Source of the DNA: Flavobacteriales bacterium
Lineage (GTDB): Bacteria; Bacteroidota; Bacteroidia; Flavobacteriales; BACL11
Direction: 5' to 3'
NCBI GenBank assembly: GCA_002724895.1
Contig: PBQB01000012.1
Location: forward strand, 9,120 to 23,347
Length of the DNA: 14,228 nt
The notes under the pieces were generated by a model. That model worked only from the letters and a program-made list of their open reading frames with translations, did not search any database and was not told the DNA's origin. Shown here one piece after another: positions 1 through 8,674 of the stretch (its first letter is position 1; each line of letters opens with the position of its first letter). The position numbers and the translations under genes were made by a program.

Positions 1-260
1 AATTGACTATCTTCTTGTAAATTTTTAAGTAGCCCATAATCATCTTTCTTTTGTGATAATGAAAATAAAAAAGCAAGAATTCTATCCTTCATTTCAGAAA
101 CTGCCTTATTAGTAAAAGTAATTGCTAATATTTTTTTATAGTAATCAACTCTAAAATGATTTTTATGTAGTTGCAAAGATAAAAATACATACTTATATGC
201 TAAAGCATGAGTTTTTCCTGAACCTGCTGAAGATCTATAAATTTTAAAGTTTGACTTCAA
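1..260 (-). CDS. UvrD/AddA-type DNA helicase, N-terminal fragment
   Basis: Partial gene: the first 86 codons are present and the rest lies beyond the left edge. The translation begins (M)KSNFKIYRSSAGSGKT. Residues 10-17 form the Walker A loop of superfamily 1A helicases. Residues 45-61 (ILAITFTNKAVSEMKDR) are motif Ia, which contacts single-stranded DNA. The short lead of about 10 residues before Walker A matches the large AddA/RecB-like helicase-nucleases of Bacteroidota, which process double-strand breaks. The nuclease half cannot be seen, so a plain UvrD-like helicase is possible. The start must be the TTG at 258-260: the codon directly upstream in frame is TAA, and the next in-frame ATG (residue 57) would remove Walker A. 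It follows the channel gene by 57 bases of A+T-rich DNA with no clear promoter or terminator, so co-transcription is likely. Confidence 0.85.
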   Translation of the reverse strand, partial: MKSNFKIYRSSAGSGKTHALAYKYVFLSLQLHKNHFRVDYYKKILAITFTNKAVSEMKDRILAFLFSLSQKKDDYGLLKNLQEDSQ

Positions 261-317
261 TTAGAAAAAATTTATATTTTAATTTAAAAAAATAAAATCA
301 GTTGAAAATCTAAGAAA

Positions 318-1151
318 TTAAAGAGTCCGATTTTCTAGCTCTTCTAATCTTTTATTTAGTTGGTCTAGTTTAGCCTTTAATTTTATATTTTGAGATTTAA
401 GCTCATTGTTAGATTCAATATTATTTGATTTTTTCTTTGTTGTATTTTTTAGAATTCCTGCAGTTACAATTCCTGTAGGAACTGCAATTATTCCGTATCC
501 TAATAACATTATAATAGTTGCAATAAATTTACCTAAAATACTAACGGGCACAACATTTCCATATCCAACTGTTGTTAAAGTAATTACTGACCAATATATA
601 GAATTTGGTATGTCTTCAAATCCAGGAGTATTATAAGTTATTCCTTCAATAATGTACATAATTGTTCCTAAAACAATAACTAATAAAACAATAAAAAGTA
701 AAAAAACAGTAATTTTAGGTCTAGATGATCTTAGTGCAATAAGCATAACATTTGCTCCTCTTAAATATCTTGACAACTTGAAAACTCTAAAAACACGTAT
801 AATTCTAATTACTCGTATATCAATTAAAAAATGAATTGGTGGGTAAAGAAACATAAGATAAGTTGGTAAAATTGCTAACAAATCTACTATTCCCATAAAT
901 GAAAATATGTATTTAATAGGCTTATCTATTGAGTATATACGCAAAAAATATTCAATTGTAAAAAGTATTGTAAAAAACCACTCAAAAGCAAAAATTATAT
1001 TTCCAAAATCTTTGTAAATATACTCAACACTCTCTAGCATTACTCCAATTACAGAAAGTAAAATTACAATTAAAAGAACAACATCAAACAGCTTTCCTTG
1101 TTTTGTGTCTGCTTCAAAAATAATTTGATATATCTTTTCCTTTCTAGTCAT
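318..1151 (-). CDS. Voltage-gated-type potassium channel subunit
   Basis: A 277-residue inner-membrane protein with the six-helix plan of a tetrameric Kv-type channel. S1 is about 21-40, S2 51-72 (acidic E57 and E67) and S3 80-103. S4 (about 111-131) carries regularly spaced charges at R113, R116, R119, R122, K125 and R128, the signature of a voltage sensor. S5 is about 147-170, the pore helix 183-192, and S6 205-232. The selectivity filter at 194-198 is TVGYG, which specifies potassium. The cytoplasmic tail (about 236-277) is rich in Lys, Asn and Glu; its last 27 residues show coiled-coil spacing of Leu and Ile (LKAKLDQLNKRLEELE) and could tetramerise the channel. No RCK or cyclic-nucleotide-binding domain is present. 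A -7 box lies 30 nt upstream, so it probably has its own promoter. Family assignment is firm; actual voltage gating is inferred. Confidence 0.93.
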   Translation of the reverse strand: MTRKEKIYQIIFEADTKQGKLFDVVLLIVILLSVIGVMLESVEYIYKDFGNIIFAFEWFFTILFTIEYFLRIYSIDKPIKYIFSFMGIVDLLAILPTYLMFLYPPIHFLIDIRVIRIIRVFRVFKLSRYLRGANVMLIALRSSRPKITVFLLFIVLLVIVLGTIMYIIEGITYNTPGFEDIPNSIYWSVITLTTVGYGNVVPVSILGKFIATIIMLLGYGIIAVPTGIVTAGILKNTTKKKSNNIESNNELKSQNIKLKAKLDQLNKRLEELENRTL

Positions 1152-1181
1152 TTTATGAAAAACTATTAAATTTTAATTTCT

Positions 1182-1189
1182 CAAACATA
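1182..1189 (-). promoter_or_regulatory. Putative -7 box of the potassium channel gene
   Basis: Read on the minus strand this is TATGTTTG, a full match to the Bacteroidota -7 consensus TAnnTTTG. It lies 30 nt upstream of the ATG at 1151, in the 75-base gap after the propeller gene. No TTG or TTTG is seen at the expected distance upstream, so the -33 half is weak or missing. Eight-base matches with two free positions do occur by chance in A+T-rich DNA. Confidence 0.45.
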
Positions 1190-1226
1190 AGTATAATAAA
1201 ATAAATTATTCATTTGATTTAAATTA

Positions 1227-4007
1227 TTAACGAACAATAAATAAATGTCCAAAATCCTGATGCTTCCAACCTTCATTATCTTGAAAGTAAACTTCGTAAA
1301 TATATGTACCCATAGGCAACTCTTTTCCAGTTTTAAAATGTTTACCATCCCATCCATTTGAATTTAAAAAACATTCTAAATCAGAAATGTTTTCAGAAGA
1401 ATATACAAGATTTGAAAATCTATCAAAAATATTAAATAAAAAAGTATTTTCTCTAATACCATTGTAAACTAGGCAAAACAAATCGTTTATGCCATCATAA
1501 TCTGGAGAAAAAGAATTTGGTATATACATCCAATATTGATCTGCTATCCATAGTTGTTTAATCAATGTATCACTACATCCATAAATATCTTTTACAATTA
1601 AACTTACTTGATAAATTCCTACAGTATCTTTATACGAATGAAAAGGGTTTTGGACAAACTCCTTTGATGAATTATCTCCAAAATCCCATATCCAAGTATT
1701 TATCATGTTTGAATCATTAAGCGTATTGGAAGATCTAGATTTATCATTAAATTGAACAGATGGATTTAAAACAGATAGGGTATCAGATAAAGTACTAAAT
1801 CCAGCCAAAGGGGGATCCTGAATCATAATATAAGCACTTCCGGAAGTTGGACCAATTTCATTTACATCTGAAAAAAAAGAAAGCGTGTAAACACCATCTT
1901 CCTTAGGTTTAATAATATATGGATTTAGTGTTGTTGTTATCGAAGGTTGATTTATTCCATTAATTGCATATGTAAAAGAATAAGGCTCTATACCACCACT
2001 AAATGAAACTAAAACCTCAGCATTTGAGAGATTATTACTACAAAGAGTATCTGAACCACTTATAAATGCAGATAATGGAGGTTTTAAATATGTATTTAAC
2101 ACACATGAATCAGAAAAATTTGCTGTAAATGATGCATTTATTGAATTTGCTGATGGCATCATAACATTAGCATATGTTCCCCAATAATTAAAAAGCCAAT
2201 CAGGATCTAAAACTGCTTGAACAATAACAGGCTCACCAAACCAAAAATTTTGTGAATATGGCATATTTTGAATCACTCCATTAATTGTAAATGTTGCTGA
2301 TCCAGGGTTATTAATATTAAAATTAATTTGTACAGCTAATCTTTTGTGTGTAATTGAATCTACAAAATTAGTATCACATCCATCAATTATATATGAGGAA
2401 CTTATAACAATTCCAGTATCTAAAGGATCAAAAACCATCACTTCAGAATAAACTGTATCAAAAGTATTATTAATAGTGAAACTTCCTGGTGTCATACTCA
2501 TTTTCCAGACAAAAATATCTTTTCTTCTTCCTGTTGCATCTAAAATTGTACCATCAAAGTTAGCAAGGTCTTCAAAAAAACCAATCGCATAAACATTTCC
2601 AAATCCATCAGGACAAATTGCTCCTGTTCTGTCATCATCATCAGTATCTGATCCTGCAAGTTTTGCCCATACCCAATCACCAGTATTTGTAGAACCATCT
2701 AACTGAGCTACCCATGCAGATGCAGTCGTGTCTCCAGCAATCTGTGGACCAACTACTAAACCATTATTAAATGTAGCCTCCCCCTTCATAGTACCACAAA
2801 GAAAAACCTGTTTATTATTATCAACTGCCATTTGGTAAGGTTTATCTGTTCCTGATGTTCTTGCTCTTTTTGCCCATTTCCATTCCCCTTGATTATTCAT
2901 TTTAGCAATAAATACATCTCTTTTTTGTTTATGGCTAAGAGTATCACTACCATTAGAGGCGTTAGCACCTACAAAAACCATAGGATTTCGATATTCACCC
3001 GTCACATATACATCATTACAAATGTCAACAGCAACTGAATTAGCTCTATCTGTTTTATTACTACCAAATCCTTCTGCCCATAGCCAATTGCCATCTTTAT
3101 CCATTTTAAAAATAAATGCATCCCACTCTCCATTTGAAGATAAAGAAAATGGACCATAATTAGCAACTTGACTAGATCCTCTATTTTGAAAACCACCAAC
3201 AACATATATATTTGAGTAATTATCAATTGCTAATCGATTATCTCTCGATCCTCGTTGATCTTTAATTCCATCAAATTTATCAACCCAAAGCCAATTACCA
3301 TTGGGATCTAACTTACCTATATATCCCATGGGCTGACAATCATTACCCCATTCTGGGTTAGTAATAGTAAAATTGTCAAAATCTGCATCATAACCTGAAA
3401 AAAAACCAGTTACATATATAAAACCATCATTATCAACAACTACATCATAAGAATGATCATCTGCATCATAAATTGGATATGGACATCCACCAGAGGTATT
3501 ATCTCCTCCAAATCCAATAACCCACTGTGGATTACCATCTGTGTCTATTTTAGCAAGAAGTGAGTTGTCATGGTCATTACGTTGGTTATTTGGAACTGTT
3601 ATTGTTCCTGGTGCTCCTCTCACTCCTAAATAATAAGAACTCCAAAAAGTACCAGTTATAAAAACATCACCTCCAGGAGTTACATGCATTCCCAAAGCTC
3701 TATCGTCACAACACCCTCCAGATTGATTTCCACCAGGAATTGCCCATAAAACATTTCCCGTAGAATCCATCTTGAATACAAAATTTTCTTTATTATTTCC
3801 GAATGTACTTAAATTAGAATTTGTCAATGTAATACTTCCAAAAGTAGCCTCATTATTATAAAATCCACTTCCATAGATAAAACCTAATGAATCTACACCT
3901 ATACTAATTCCTTTATCTGAAGCTGGACCCCCAAAAGAAACTACCCAATCAGTAGTTTGAGCAAAAGAATTTAATGATACTAAAAAAATTAATAATATTT
4001 TTCTCAT
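1227..4007 (-). CDS. T9SS type B surface protein with seven-repeat propeller-like region, bacterial-repeat and PKD domains
   Basis: A 926-residue secreted protein. Residues 1-17 (MRKILLIFLVSLNSFAQ) are a signal peptide. Residues 18-505 hold seven repeats of 67-79 residues, each led by a Trp in a W-[AV]-like strand (W21, W88, W162, W241, W310, W378, W447) and followed by a segment like VDxxGFIYVTGFF. The blades are linked by K-[MIL]-D-x-x-G-N-x-x-W motifs. This is the style of SBBP (beta-propeller repeat) proteins and fits one seven-bladed propeller. Residues about 558-632 resemble the bacterial repeat domain found in InlB-like proteins; 646-731 form an Ig-like module and 732-822 a PKD domain (TWIWDFGDNSS). 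Residues 826-926 are the type B (CHU_C-like) sorting domain, beginning IPNSFSPDYDGIND and ending GHLFIVR. The protein should be exported by the T9SS and displayed or released; its ligand is unknown. Its start is 2 nt after the neighbouring surface-protein stop, so the two are co-transcribed. Confidence 0.9.
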   Translation of the reverse strand: MRKILLIFLVSLNSFAQTTDWVVSFGGPASDKGISIGVDSLGFIYGSGFYNNEATFGSITLTNSNLSTFGNNKENFVFKMDSTGNVLWAIPGGNQSGGCCDDRALGMHVTPGGDVFITGTFWSSYYLGVRGAPGTITVPNNQRNDHDNSLLAKIDTDGNPQWVIGFGGDNTSGGCPYPIYDADDHSYDVVVDNDGFIYVTGFFSGYDADFDNFTITNPEWGNDCQPMGYIGKLDPNGNWLWVDKFDGIKDQRGSRDNRLAIDNYSNIYVVGGFQNRGSSQVANYGPFSLSSNGEWDAFIFKMDKDGNWLWAEGFGSNKTDRANSVAVDICNDVYVTGEYRNPMVFVGANASNGSDTLSHKQKRDVFIAKMNNQGEWKWAKRARTSGTDKPYQMAVDNNKQVFLCGTMKGEATFNNGLVVGPQIAGDTTASAWVAQLDGSTNTGDWVWAKLAGSDTDDDDRTGAICPDGFGNVYAIGFFEDLANFDGTILDATGRRKDIFVWKMSMTPGSFTINNTFDTVYSEVMVFDPLDTGIVISSSYIIDGCDTNFVDSITHKRLAVQINFNINNPGSATFTINGVIQNMPYSQNFWFGEPVIVQAVLDPDWLFNYWGTYANVMMPSANSINASFTANFSDSCVLNTYLKPPLSAFISGSDTLCSNNLSNAEVLVSFSGGIEPYSFTYAINGINQPSITTTLNPYIIKPKEDGVYTLSFFSDVNEIGPTSGSAYIMIQDPPLAGFSTLSDTLSVLNPSVQFNDKSRSSNTLNDSNMINTWIWDFGDNSSKEFVQNPFHSYKDTVGIYQVSLIVKDIYGCSDTLIKQLWIADQYWMYIPNSFSPDYDGINDLFCLVYNGIRENTFLFNIFDRFSNLVYSSENISDLECFLNSNGWDGKHFKTGKELPMGTYIYEVYFQDNEGWKHQDFGHLFIVR

Positions 4008-4009
4008 TT

Positions 4010-6091
4010 CTAATAGTTTAGTTGTACTAAAGACCGCTTTTCAAAAATATTTCCATCTGCTCCTAAAATTGTAATATAACAGAAATAAGTTCCTTGCTGA
4101 ACCTTTTTTGAATTATAGAAACCATCCCATGATTTATTTATAGAATTACTTTCAAATACCATTTCTCCCCATCTATTAAAAATTTTAATATTATAATCTA
4201 CAATATTTAGACCTTGAATCAAAAATAGTTCATTATGCTCATCCCCATTTGGAGTGAAGGCAGTTGGAACAAAAAGCTCAGTTTTAGGAACTGTATTAAC
4301 AGTGGCTATTTCAGAAATATCAGTACATCCATTAATATCTTGAACCCACACATAAAATGAGCCTGATTCTGTAACTTTTAAATTTTGTTCTGTACTTATT
4401 AAAGAATCATTTATATCATACCACTCATAAAACGCATATTCACCAGGGTATAATTCAATGGCATCTCCGATATAAATAATAGATTCACTAGGTGTAATTG
4501 TAGCAACAGGAAGTGGATTTACAATAACATCAATAATACTATTTGATATATCTGATATACATCCGTTAACATCGTCAACTGATTGAATAGAATATTGCCC
4601 AGGAAAATTAGTTGTATGAGTATATGTAGCACTTTGAATATCAGAAACTGAAAAATTTGTCGATCCATCTGAAAAAATTAAATCCCATGGAGTTAAACCA
4701 TCAAAATTGAAAAAAATATCAACTGTAGAACCATTATCACAAATAGAACCTCCTCCAGAAATTAATGTGTTTGGAGGATCAAACTCTGTAATTAATATAC
4801 TATCTAAATGAAAACATCCTGTTCCATCATCAACTTCAAGAGCATAAAAGCCTTCGGAGACAACAATAATTGAGTCAAAACTTAAAGTATCACTAGTGAT
4901 TAAATCAGTCCATAAATATTGATAATTTCCTTGTCCACCTGAAACTGTAGGATTAATAAGAGTTGTTGTATTACAATCTATTTTATAATCTACACCTAGC
5001 TCAAAAAAGGGTGAATCATCTTCATAAATTTTTAAAGTATCAGAAATTACAGGACATCCAAATGAAGTTGCTTCAACCCAATAAGTCCCTCCTCCAGCAA
5101 CAATGAAAGAATCTGTAGAAATAAGATTAGCTGTTGAATCAAACCATTGGTATGAAGCTCCAATTCCTCCATCTGCGATTAAGGTAATTGATGAATTACA
5201 CGGAATTTGCATAATTGTAGAATCAATTCCAAGATCGTCGATTACATTTAAAGCTGGAGATTCAAAACTTCCAGACTCTAGCCAAACATATGAATCAAGT
5301 GCATTATCAGATCCATCAGCGATAGCTAATCGAATATGGTATGTCTCATTACATTGAACAAGAGCTTTAGCGGTTAATACAGTTGTTAATCCATCAGCAG
5401 ATGCAATAACACTTAATCCTGATTGATTATCTACAAAGTATTGTTGATTGATTGGTGTAACATTATTTACAGAAGAAATTGTAATTGGCAAAGGTGGATT
5501 AGAATTAGGAATAATAGCTAAATTAATAGCTCCATTTGGGTGAATTGCAGGAGCCGAATAAGGGCCTGAAATTCCTGGACCTGAAAGAAAGAAACCAAAA
5601 ACATCATTATATTGAGTATTTTCGTAAGCAAAATATTCTTGAGAACCAAATACATATCTAAAGCTTAAAGAATCAGAAGTAGGTACAAAATCAAACTCTA
5701 AGACAGCAACATCATAAATAGCATTTACTGAAAACGATTGATTAATTAAGGGAGGAACAGAGTTTGCTACATTAAGTAAATCTGGATCTGTTACTGCATT
5801 TACTATAGCTGGAAATGTACTTCCATTTATTGGATCAAGAGAATATATATCTCCAGTACTTAAAACAATACCACTATCAATACCTAGATTAGTGTTAGTT
5901 GCATTAAACCAACCAATTTGAAATGGATCTCCCTGAAAAGAGTGATTAGAAGCAACTACTCCTCCACCAAGTAAAATATTATCGACTAACCAATTAGCAT
6001 TGTTATAAGGTGCATTATTATCAATAACTATTTGTGATAAAATAGAATTTGGGAAAAGAAGAAAAAACAAGAAATAAATGATGTACTTCAT
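4010..6091 (-). CDS. Choice-of-anchor L protein with T9SS type B sorting domain
   Basis: A 693-residue secreted protein when started at the ATG at 6091. Residues 1-20 (MKYIIYFLFFLLFPNSILSQ) are a compact signal peptide. Residues about 24-280 match the choice-of-anchor L domain: SGIVLSTGD near 73, FRYVFGSQEYFAYEN near 144-158 with YNDVFGFFLSGPG following, and IADGSDNALDSYVWLESG near 257-274. Four Ig-like or SprB-like modules follow (about 284-600), each with a Cys pair. The C-terminus (about 606-693) is the type B sorting domain: VPTAFTPNGDEHNELF, IFNRWGEMVFES, SWDGF and QQGTYFCYI. The final residues (LVQLNY) differ from the common ending in Arg or Lys. The frame stays open to another ATG at 6139, but that would give an overlong double signal sequence and would lie upstream of the promoter box at 6096-6103. 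Likely an adhesin or surface-matrix protein; the ligand cannot be predicted. Confidence 0.9.
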   Translation of the reverse strand: MKYIIYFLFFLLFPNSILSQIVIDNNAPYNNANWLVDNILLGGGVVASNHSFQGDPFQIGWFNATNTNLGIDSGIVLSTGDIYSLDPINGSTFPAIVNAVTDPDLLNVANSVPPLINQSFSVNAIYDVAVLEFDFVPTSDSLSFRYVFGSQEYFAYENTQYNDVFGFFLSGPGISGPYSAPAIHPNGAINLAIIPNSNPPLPITISSVNNVTPINQQYFVDNQSGLSVIASADGLTTVLTAKALVQCNETYHIRLAIADGSDNALDSYVWLESGSFESPALNVIDDLGIDSTIMQIPCNSSITLIADGGIGASYQWFDSTANLISTDSFIVAGGGTYWVEATSFGCPVISDTLKIYEDDSPFFELGVDYKIDCNTTTLINPTVSGGQGNYQYLWTDLITSDTLSFDSIIVVSEGFYALEVDDGTGCFHLDSILITEFDPPNTLISGGGSICDNGSTVDIFFNFDGLTPWDLIFSDGSTNFSVSDIQSATYTHTTNFPGQYSIQSVDDVNGCISDISNSIIDVIVNPLPVATITPSESIIYIGDAIELYPGEYAFYEWYDINDSLISTEQNLKVTESGSFYVWVQDINGCTDISEIATVNTVPKTELFVPTAFTPNGDEHNELFLIQGLNIVDYNIKIFNRWGEMVFESNSINKSWDGFYNSKKVQQGTYFCYITILGADGNIFEKRSLVQLNY

Positions 6092-6095
6092 GTAA

Positions 6096-6103
6096 CAAAA
6101 ATA
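6096..6103 (-). promoter_or_regulatory. Putative -7 box 4 nt from the surface-protein start
   Basis: On the minus strand this reads TATTTTTG, fitting TAnnTTTG, then four bases (ttac) and the ATG at 6091. Transcription would begin at or next to the start codon, giving a nearly leaderless mRNA. The same 4-nt spacing is seen before truA. About 19 nt upstream there is TTTA rather than TTTG, so the -33 part is imperfect. It would drive both surface-protein genes and it supports choosing 6091 over 6139 as the start. Confidence 0.5.
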
Positions 6104-6182
6104 ACTAAAAATTGAGATAAATAAAAATAGTTTTAACATTCATCTACAAAAGCTAGATTTAACAAGTACAGCAAATTGTAAT

Positions 6183-7934
6183 CTAAGTCTCTTTTTGTTT
6201 ATTAAATAAAGTATGGTAATATGACTTTTTCTTTAAAAGTTGCTCATGTGTTCCTTCTTCTAAAATCTTGCCTTGTTCCAAATATAAAATCTTATCTGCA
6301 TTAGTTATGGTTGAAAGGCGATGTGCAATAACTATAGTAGTCCTTTTGTGTGAAACTTTCTCTAAAGCATTTTTAATCATTAATTCTGTTTTACTATCAA
6401 CTGAAGAAGTTGCTTCATCTAAAATAATAATTTTTGGATTTCGTAAATAAACTCTTAAAAATGCTATTAATTGTCTCTGACCAGAAGACAAAGTAACTCC
6501 ACGCTCACCTACTATATAATCATATTTATTGGGTAGTGAATTAATAAAATTATGAACACCTATTTTTTTTGCAGCAATTACAACATCTTCTTTTTTAATT
6601 TTACGATCATGTAATGTAATATTATTAAAAATAGTATCCGAAAATAAAAAGACTTCTTGTTGAATCAAACCAATATTACTTCTTAAATATTTTAGATTGA
6701 ACTTTCTAATACTTGTGCCCCCTATTTTAATTTCTCCTTTACTGTAATCATAAAATCTCATTAAAATATTTATAATAGATGTCTTTCCTGAACCTGTAGA
6801 ACCAACTAAGGCTAACATTTTATTTGATTTGATAGACAAATTAATTTTTTTTAAGACCAACATTTTTGTATTGTAACCAAAGTAAACATCATGAAACTCT
6901 ATATCTCCTTCAAAATCTGTTAATATATTTTCTTTTACTTCAATTTTATCATTGTAATCTAAAACTTTAAAAATTCTTTCAGCACCTACAATGCCCATTT
7001 GTAAAATATTAAATCTATCAGCTAACTGTCTAATTGGTCGAAACATCATGTAAACAAATAATATAAAAGCAATAAGTTCTCCTTCTGTCATCTCTTTTCC
7101 AGATAAAATTGCATGACCACCATACCAAACAATTAAAGCAATTGATGTAGCAGATAAAATCTCAACAATTGGAAAGAAAACTGCATAATAAAAAATTGAT
7201 CTTAAATGAGCATCTCTATGATTCATATTAATTTTTTTAAACTTTAAAAACTCTCTATCTTCTTGATTAAATATTTGGACAATATTCATCCCTGATAAAT
7301 GCTCTTGCACAAATGTATTTAAATTTGCTACTTGATCTCTAACATCTTGAAATGACTTCTTAATATTTCTTTTAAACCAAATAGTTGAAAAAATTAATAT
7401 TGGTATTGTCAATAATGTAACAAAAGTTAATTGCCAATTGGTGTAAAACATCAAAAATATAATGATAACTAATTTTAAAAGTTCTGCGATTATTACTAAA
7501 AGACCTTGAGAAAATATATCAGAAATAGTTTCAACATCAGAAATTGTTCTAGTCACCAATTTACCAATTGGTGTTTTATCAAAATACCTCATTTTAAGTG
7601 AAATAATATGTTCAAAAATTTTAGAACGTAAATCTTGGATTACATGTTGTCCTATCCAAGATGACAAGTAGATATAAAAAAATTGAACTATTCCTTCTAT
7701 TACTAACAAGGAGAAAATTATTATTATAATTCTTAACAATCCTTCAGGATCAGGGATTAAAATATAATTATCAACTGTGAAATTTATTAAAACAGGTCTA
7801 ATTGGTCCTAAGAGAGATAGTATGATTGCAGTAAACAAAGCAATAAAAAAATAATTTTTATATGGAATAGTATATTTTAACACTCTTTTCAAGAGAGATA
7901 TATCAATTATATTTCCTCTTGAACTATTAGACAT
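6183..7934 (-). CDS. ABC exporter half-transporter (MdlB/MsbA-like)
   Basis: A 583-residue fused permease-ATPase. Residues about 14-320 form the six-helix exporter domain, with hydrophobic segments near 29-52, 67-90, 145-164, 168-187, 248-270 and 285-298. The nucleotide-binding domain (about 345-580) has Walker A GSTGSGKT (378-385), the Q-loop Gln425, the ABC signature LSSGQRQL (482-489), Walker B IIILDE with catalytic Glu507, the D-loop SSVD and the H-loop His538. All catalytic residues are present, so it can hydrolyse ATP. The signature reads LSSGQ instead of LSGGQ; similar changes are common in MdlA/MdlB-type pairs, but no partner gene lies beside it, so a homodimer or a distant partner must be assumed. 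The substrate (lipid, drug or peptide) cannot be told from sequence. The start codon overlaps the end of truA by 8 nt, which points to translational coupling. Confidence 0.93.
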   Translation of the reverse strand: MSNSSRGNIIDISLLKRVLKYTIPYKNYFFIALFTAIILSLLGPIRPVLINFTVDNYILIPDPEGLLRIIIIIFSLLVIEGIVQFFYIYLSSWIGQHVIQDLRSKIFEHIISLKMRYFDKTPIGKLVTRTISDVETISDIFSQGLLVIIAELLKLVIIIFLMFYTNWQLTFVTLLTIPILIFSTIWFKRNIKKSFQDVRDQVANLNTFVQEHLSGMNIVQIFNQEDREFLKFKKINMNHRDAHLRSIFYYAVFFPIVEILSATSIALIVWYGGHAILSGKEMTEGELIAFILFVYMMFRPIRQLADRFNILQMGIVGAERIFKVLDYNDKIEVKENILTDFEGDIEFHDVYFGYNTKMLVLKKINLSIKSNKMLALVGSTGSGKTSIINILMRFYDYSKGEIKIGGTSIRKFNLKYLRSNIGLIQQEVFLFSDTIFNNITLHDRKIKKEDVVIAAKKIGVHNFINSLPNKYDYIVGERGVTLSSGQRQLIAFLRVYLRNPKIIILDEATSSVDSKTELMIKNALEKVSHKRTTIVIAHRLSTITNADKILYLEQGKILEEGTHEQLLKKKSYYHTLFNKQKET

Positions 7935-8670
7935 AATGTATTGATTTTGGATATTCTATTTTGGTTAAAAACAGTCCTTTTGCAGGAACAGAAAAGCCAG
8001 CTGCTGATCTGTCTTTTTTTTGAAGAATATTATAAATAGATTTATAATCTATCTTTAATTGACCAACTTTGATTAAAGTACCTACTATTGAACGAACCAT
8101 ATTATGTAAAAATCTATTAGATTCTATTGTAAAAATTAACTTATTATTTTTCTCTTCCCATTTGGCATACCTAACATTACATATATTAGTGTGTACTTGT
8201 GTATTTTTCTTTGAAAAAGATGTGAAGTCTTTTTCACCAAGAAGATACTTACATGACATATTCATTAATTTTACGTCAAGTTTTTTTGCAAGAAAATAAG
8301 AATTTGCACAAAAAGGGTCTTTTTGATAATGAATAAAATATTTATATGTTCTTGACAAAGCATCAAAGCGACTATGAACATCACTTTTTACTTCAAATAT
8401 CTTATTTATTGAAATATCTCTTGGTAAACATCCATTTAACTTAGAAAGCAGAGTTGAGAAATCAATATTTTTGTTGTAATCAAAATGTGCAAACATTTGT
8501 CTTGCATGCACTCCAGTATCTGTCCTACCTGCTCCTACTACACTTACTTTTTGATTTAATACTAAATTTAATGATTTATTTATTTCTTCTTGAATACTAG
8601 GGACATTTGGTTGAATTTGCCATCCATGATAATTAGTCCCTTTATATGTAATATCTATAAAAAATCTCAT
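7927..8670 (-). CDS. truA: tRNA pseudouridine(38-40) synthase TruA
   Basis: A 247-residue enzyme, the usual TruA length. TruA isomerises uridines 38-40 in the anticodon arm of many tRNAs. The N-terminus has the TruA strand IDITYKGTNYHGWQIQPN. The catalytic Asp51 sits in VVGAGRTDTGVHARQ. Also present are SRFDALSRTYKYFI, where Tyr is the conserved active-site aromatic, the C-terminal HNMVRSIVGTLIKVG helix and the closing segment RSAAGFSVPAKGLFLTKIEYP. Nothing is missing. The ATG at 8670 gives a normal N-terminus and sits 4 nt after a -7 box. It is the first gene of the minus-strand arm, divergent from moxR, and its stop overlaps the ABC exporter start. Confidence 0.97.
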   Translation of the reverse strand: MRFFIDITYKGTNYHGWQIQPNVPSIQEEINKSLNLVLNQKVSVVGAGRTDTGVHARQMFAHFDYNKNIDFSTLLSKLNGCLPRDISINKIFEVKSDVHSRFDALSRTYKYFIHYQKDPFCANSYFLAKKLDVKLMNMSCKYLLGEKDFTSFSKKNTQVHTNICNVRYAKWEEKNNKLIFTIESNRFLHNMVRSIVGTLIKVGQLKIDYKSIYNILQKKDRSAAGFSVPAKGLFLTKIEYPKSIHYV

Positions 8671-8674
8671 GGCA

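Noticed and set aside
482..490. Possible defect in the ABC transporter signature (LSSGQ)
   Set aside because: Ser in place of the first Gly of LSGGQ is tolerated in many exporters, and every catalytic residue is present, so this is not evidence of inactivation. Positions given are residue numbers of the protein encoded at 6183-7934.
5103..5357. Plus-strand 84-codon open frame within the choice-of-anchor L gene
   Set aside because: It is a shadow of the strongly supported minus-strand gene, with no recognisable product.
6092..6139. Longer surface-protein start at 6139
   Set aside because: It would add 16 hydrophobic residues before a complete signal peptide and lies upstream of the likely transcription start.
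6142..6158. Inverted repeat atcta/tagat as a terminator after the ABC gene
   Set aside because: The stem is only 5 bp of mostly A-T pairs with a 7-nt loop and no following T run on the minus strand; such hairpins are expected by chance here.
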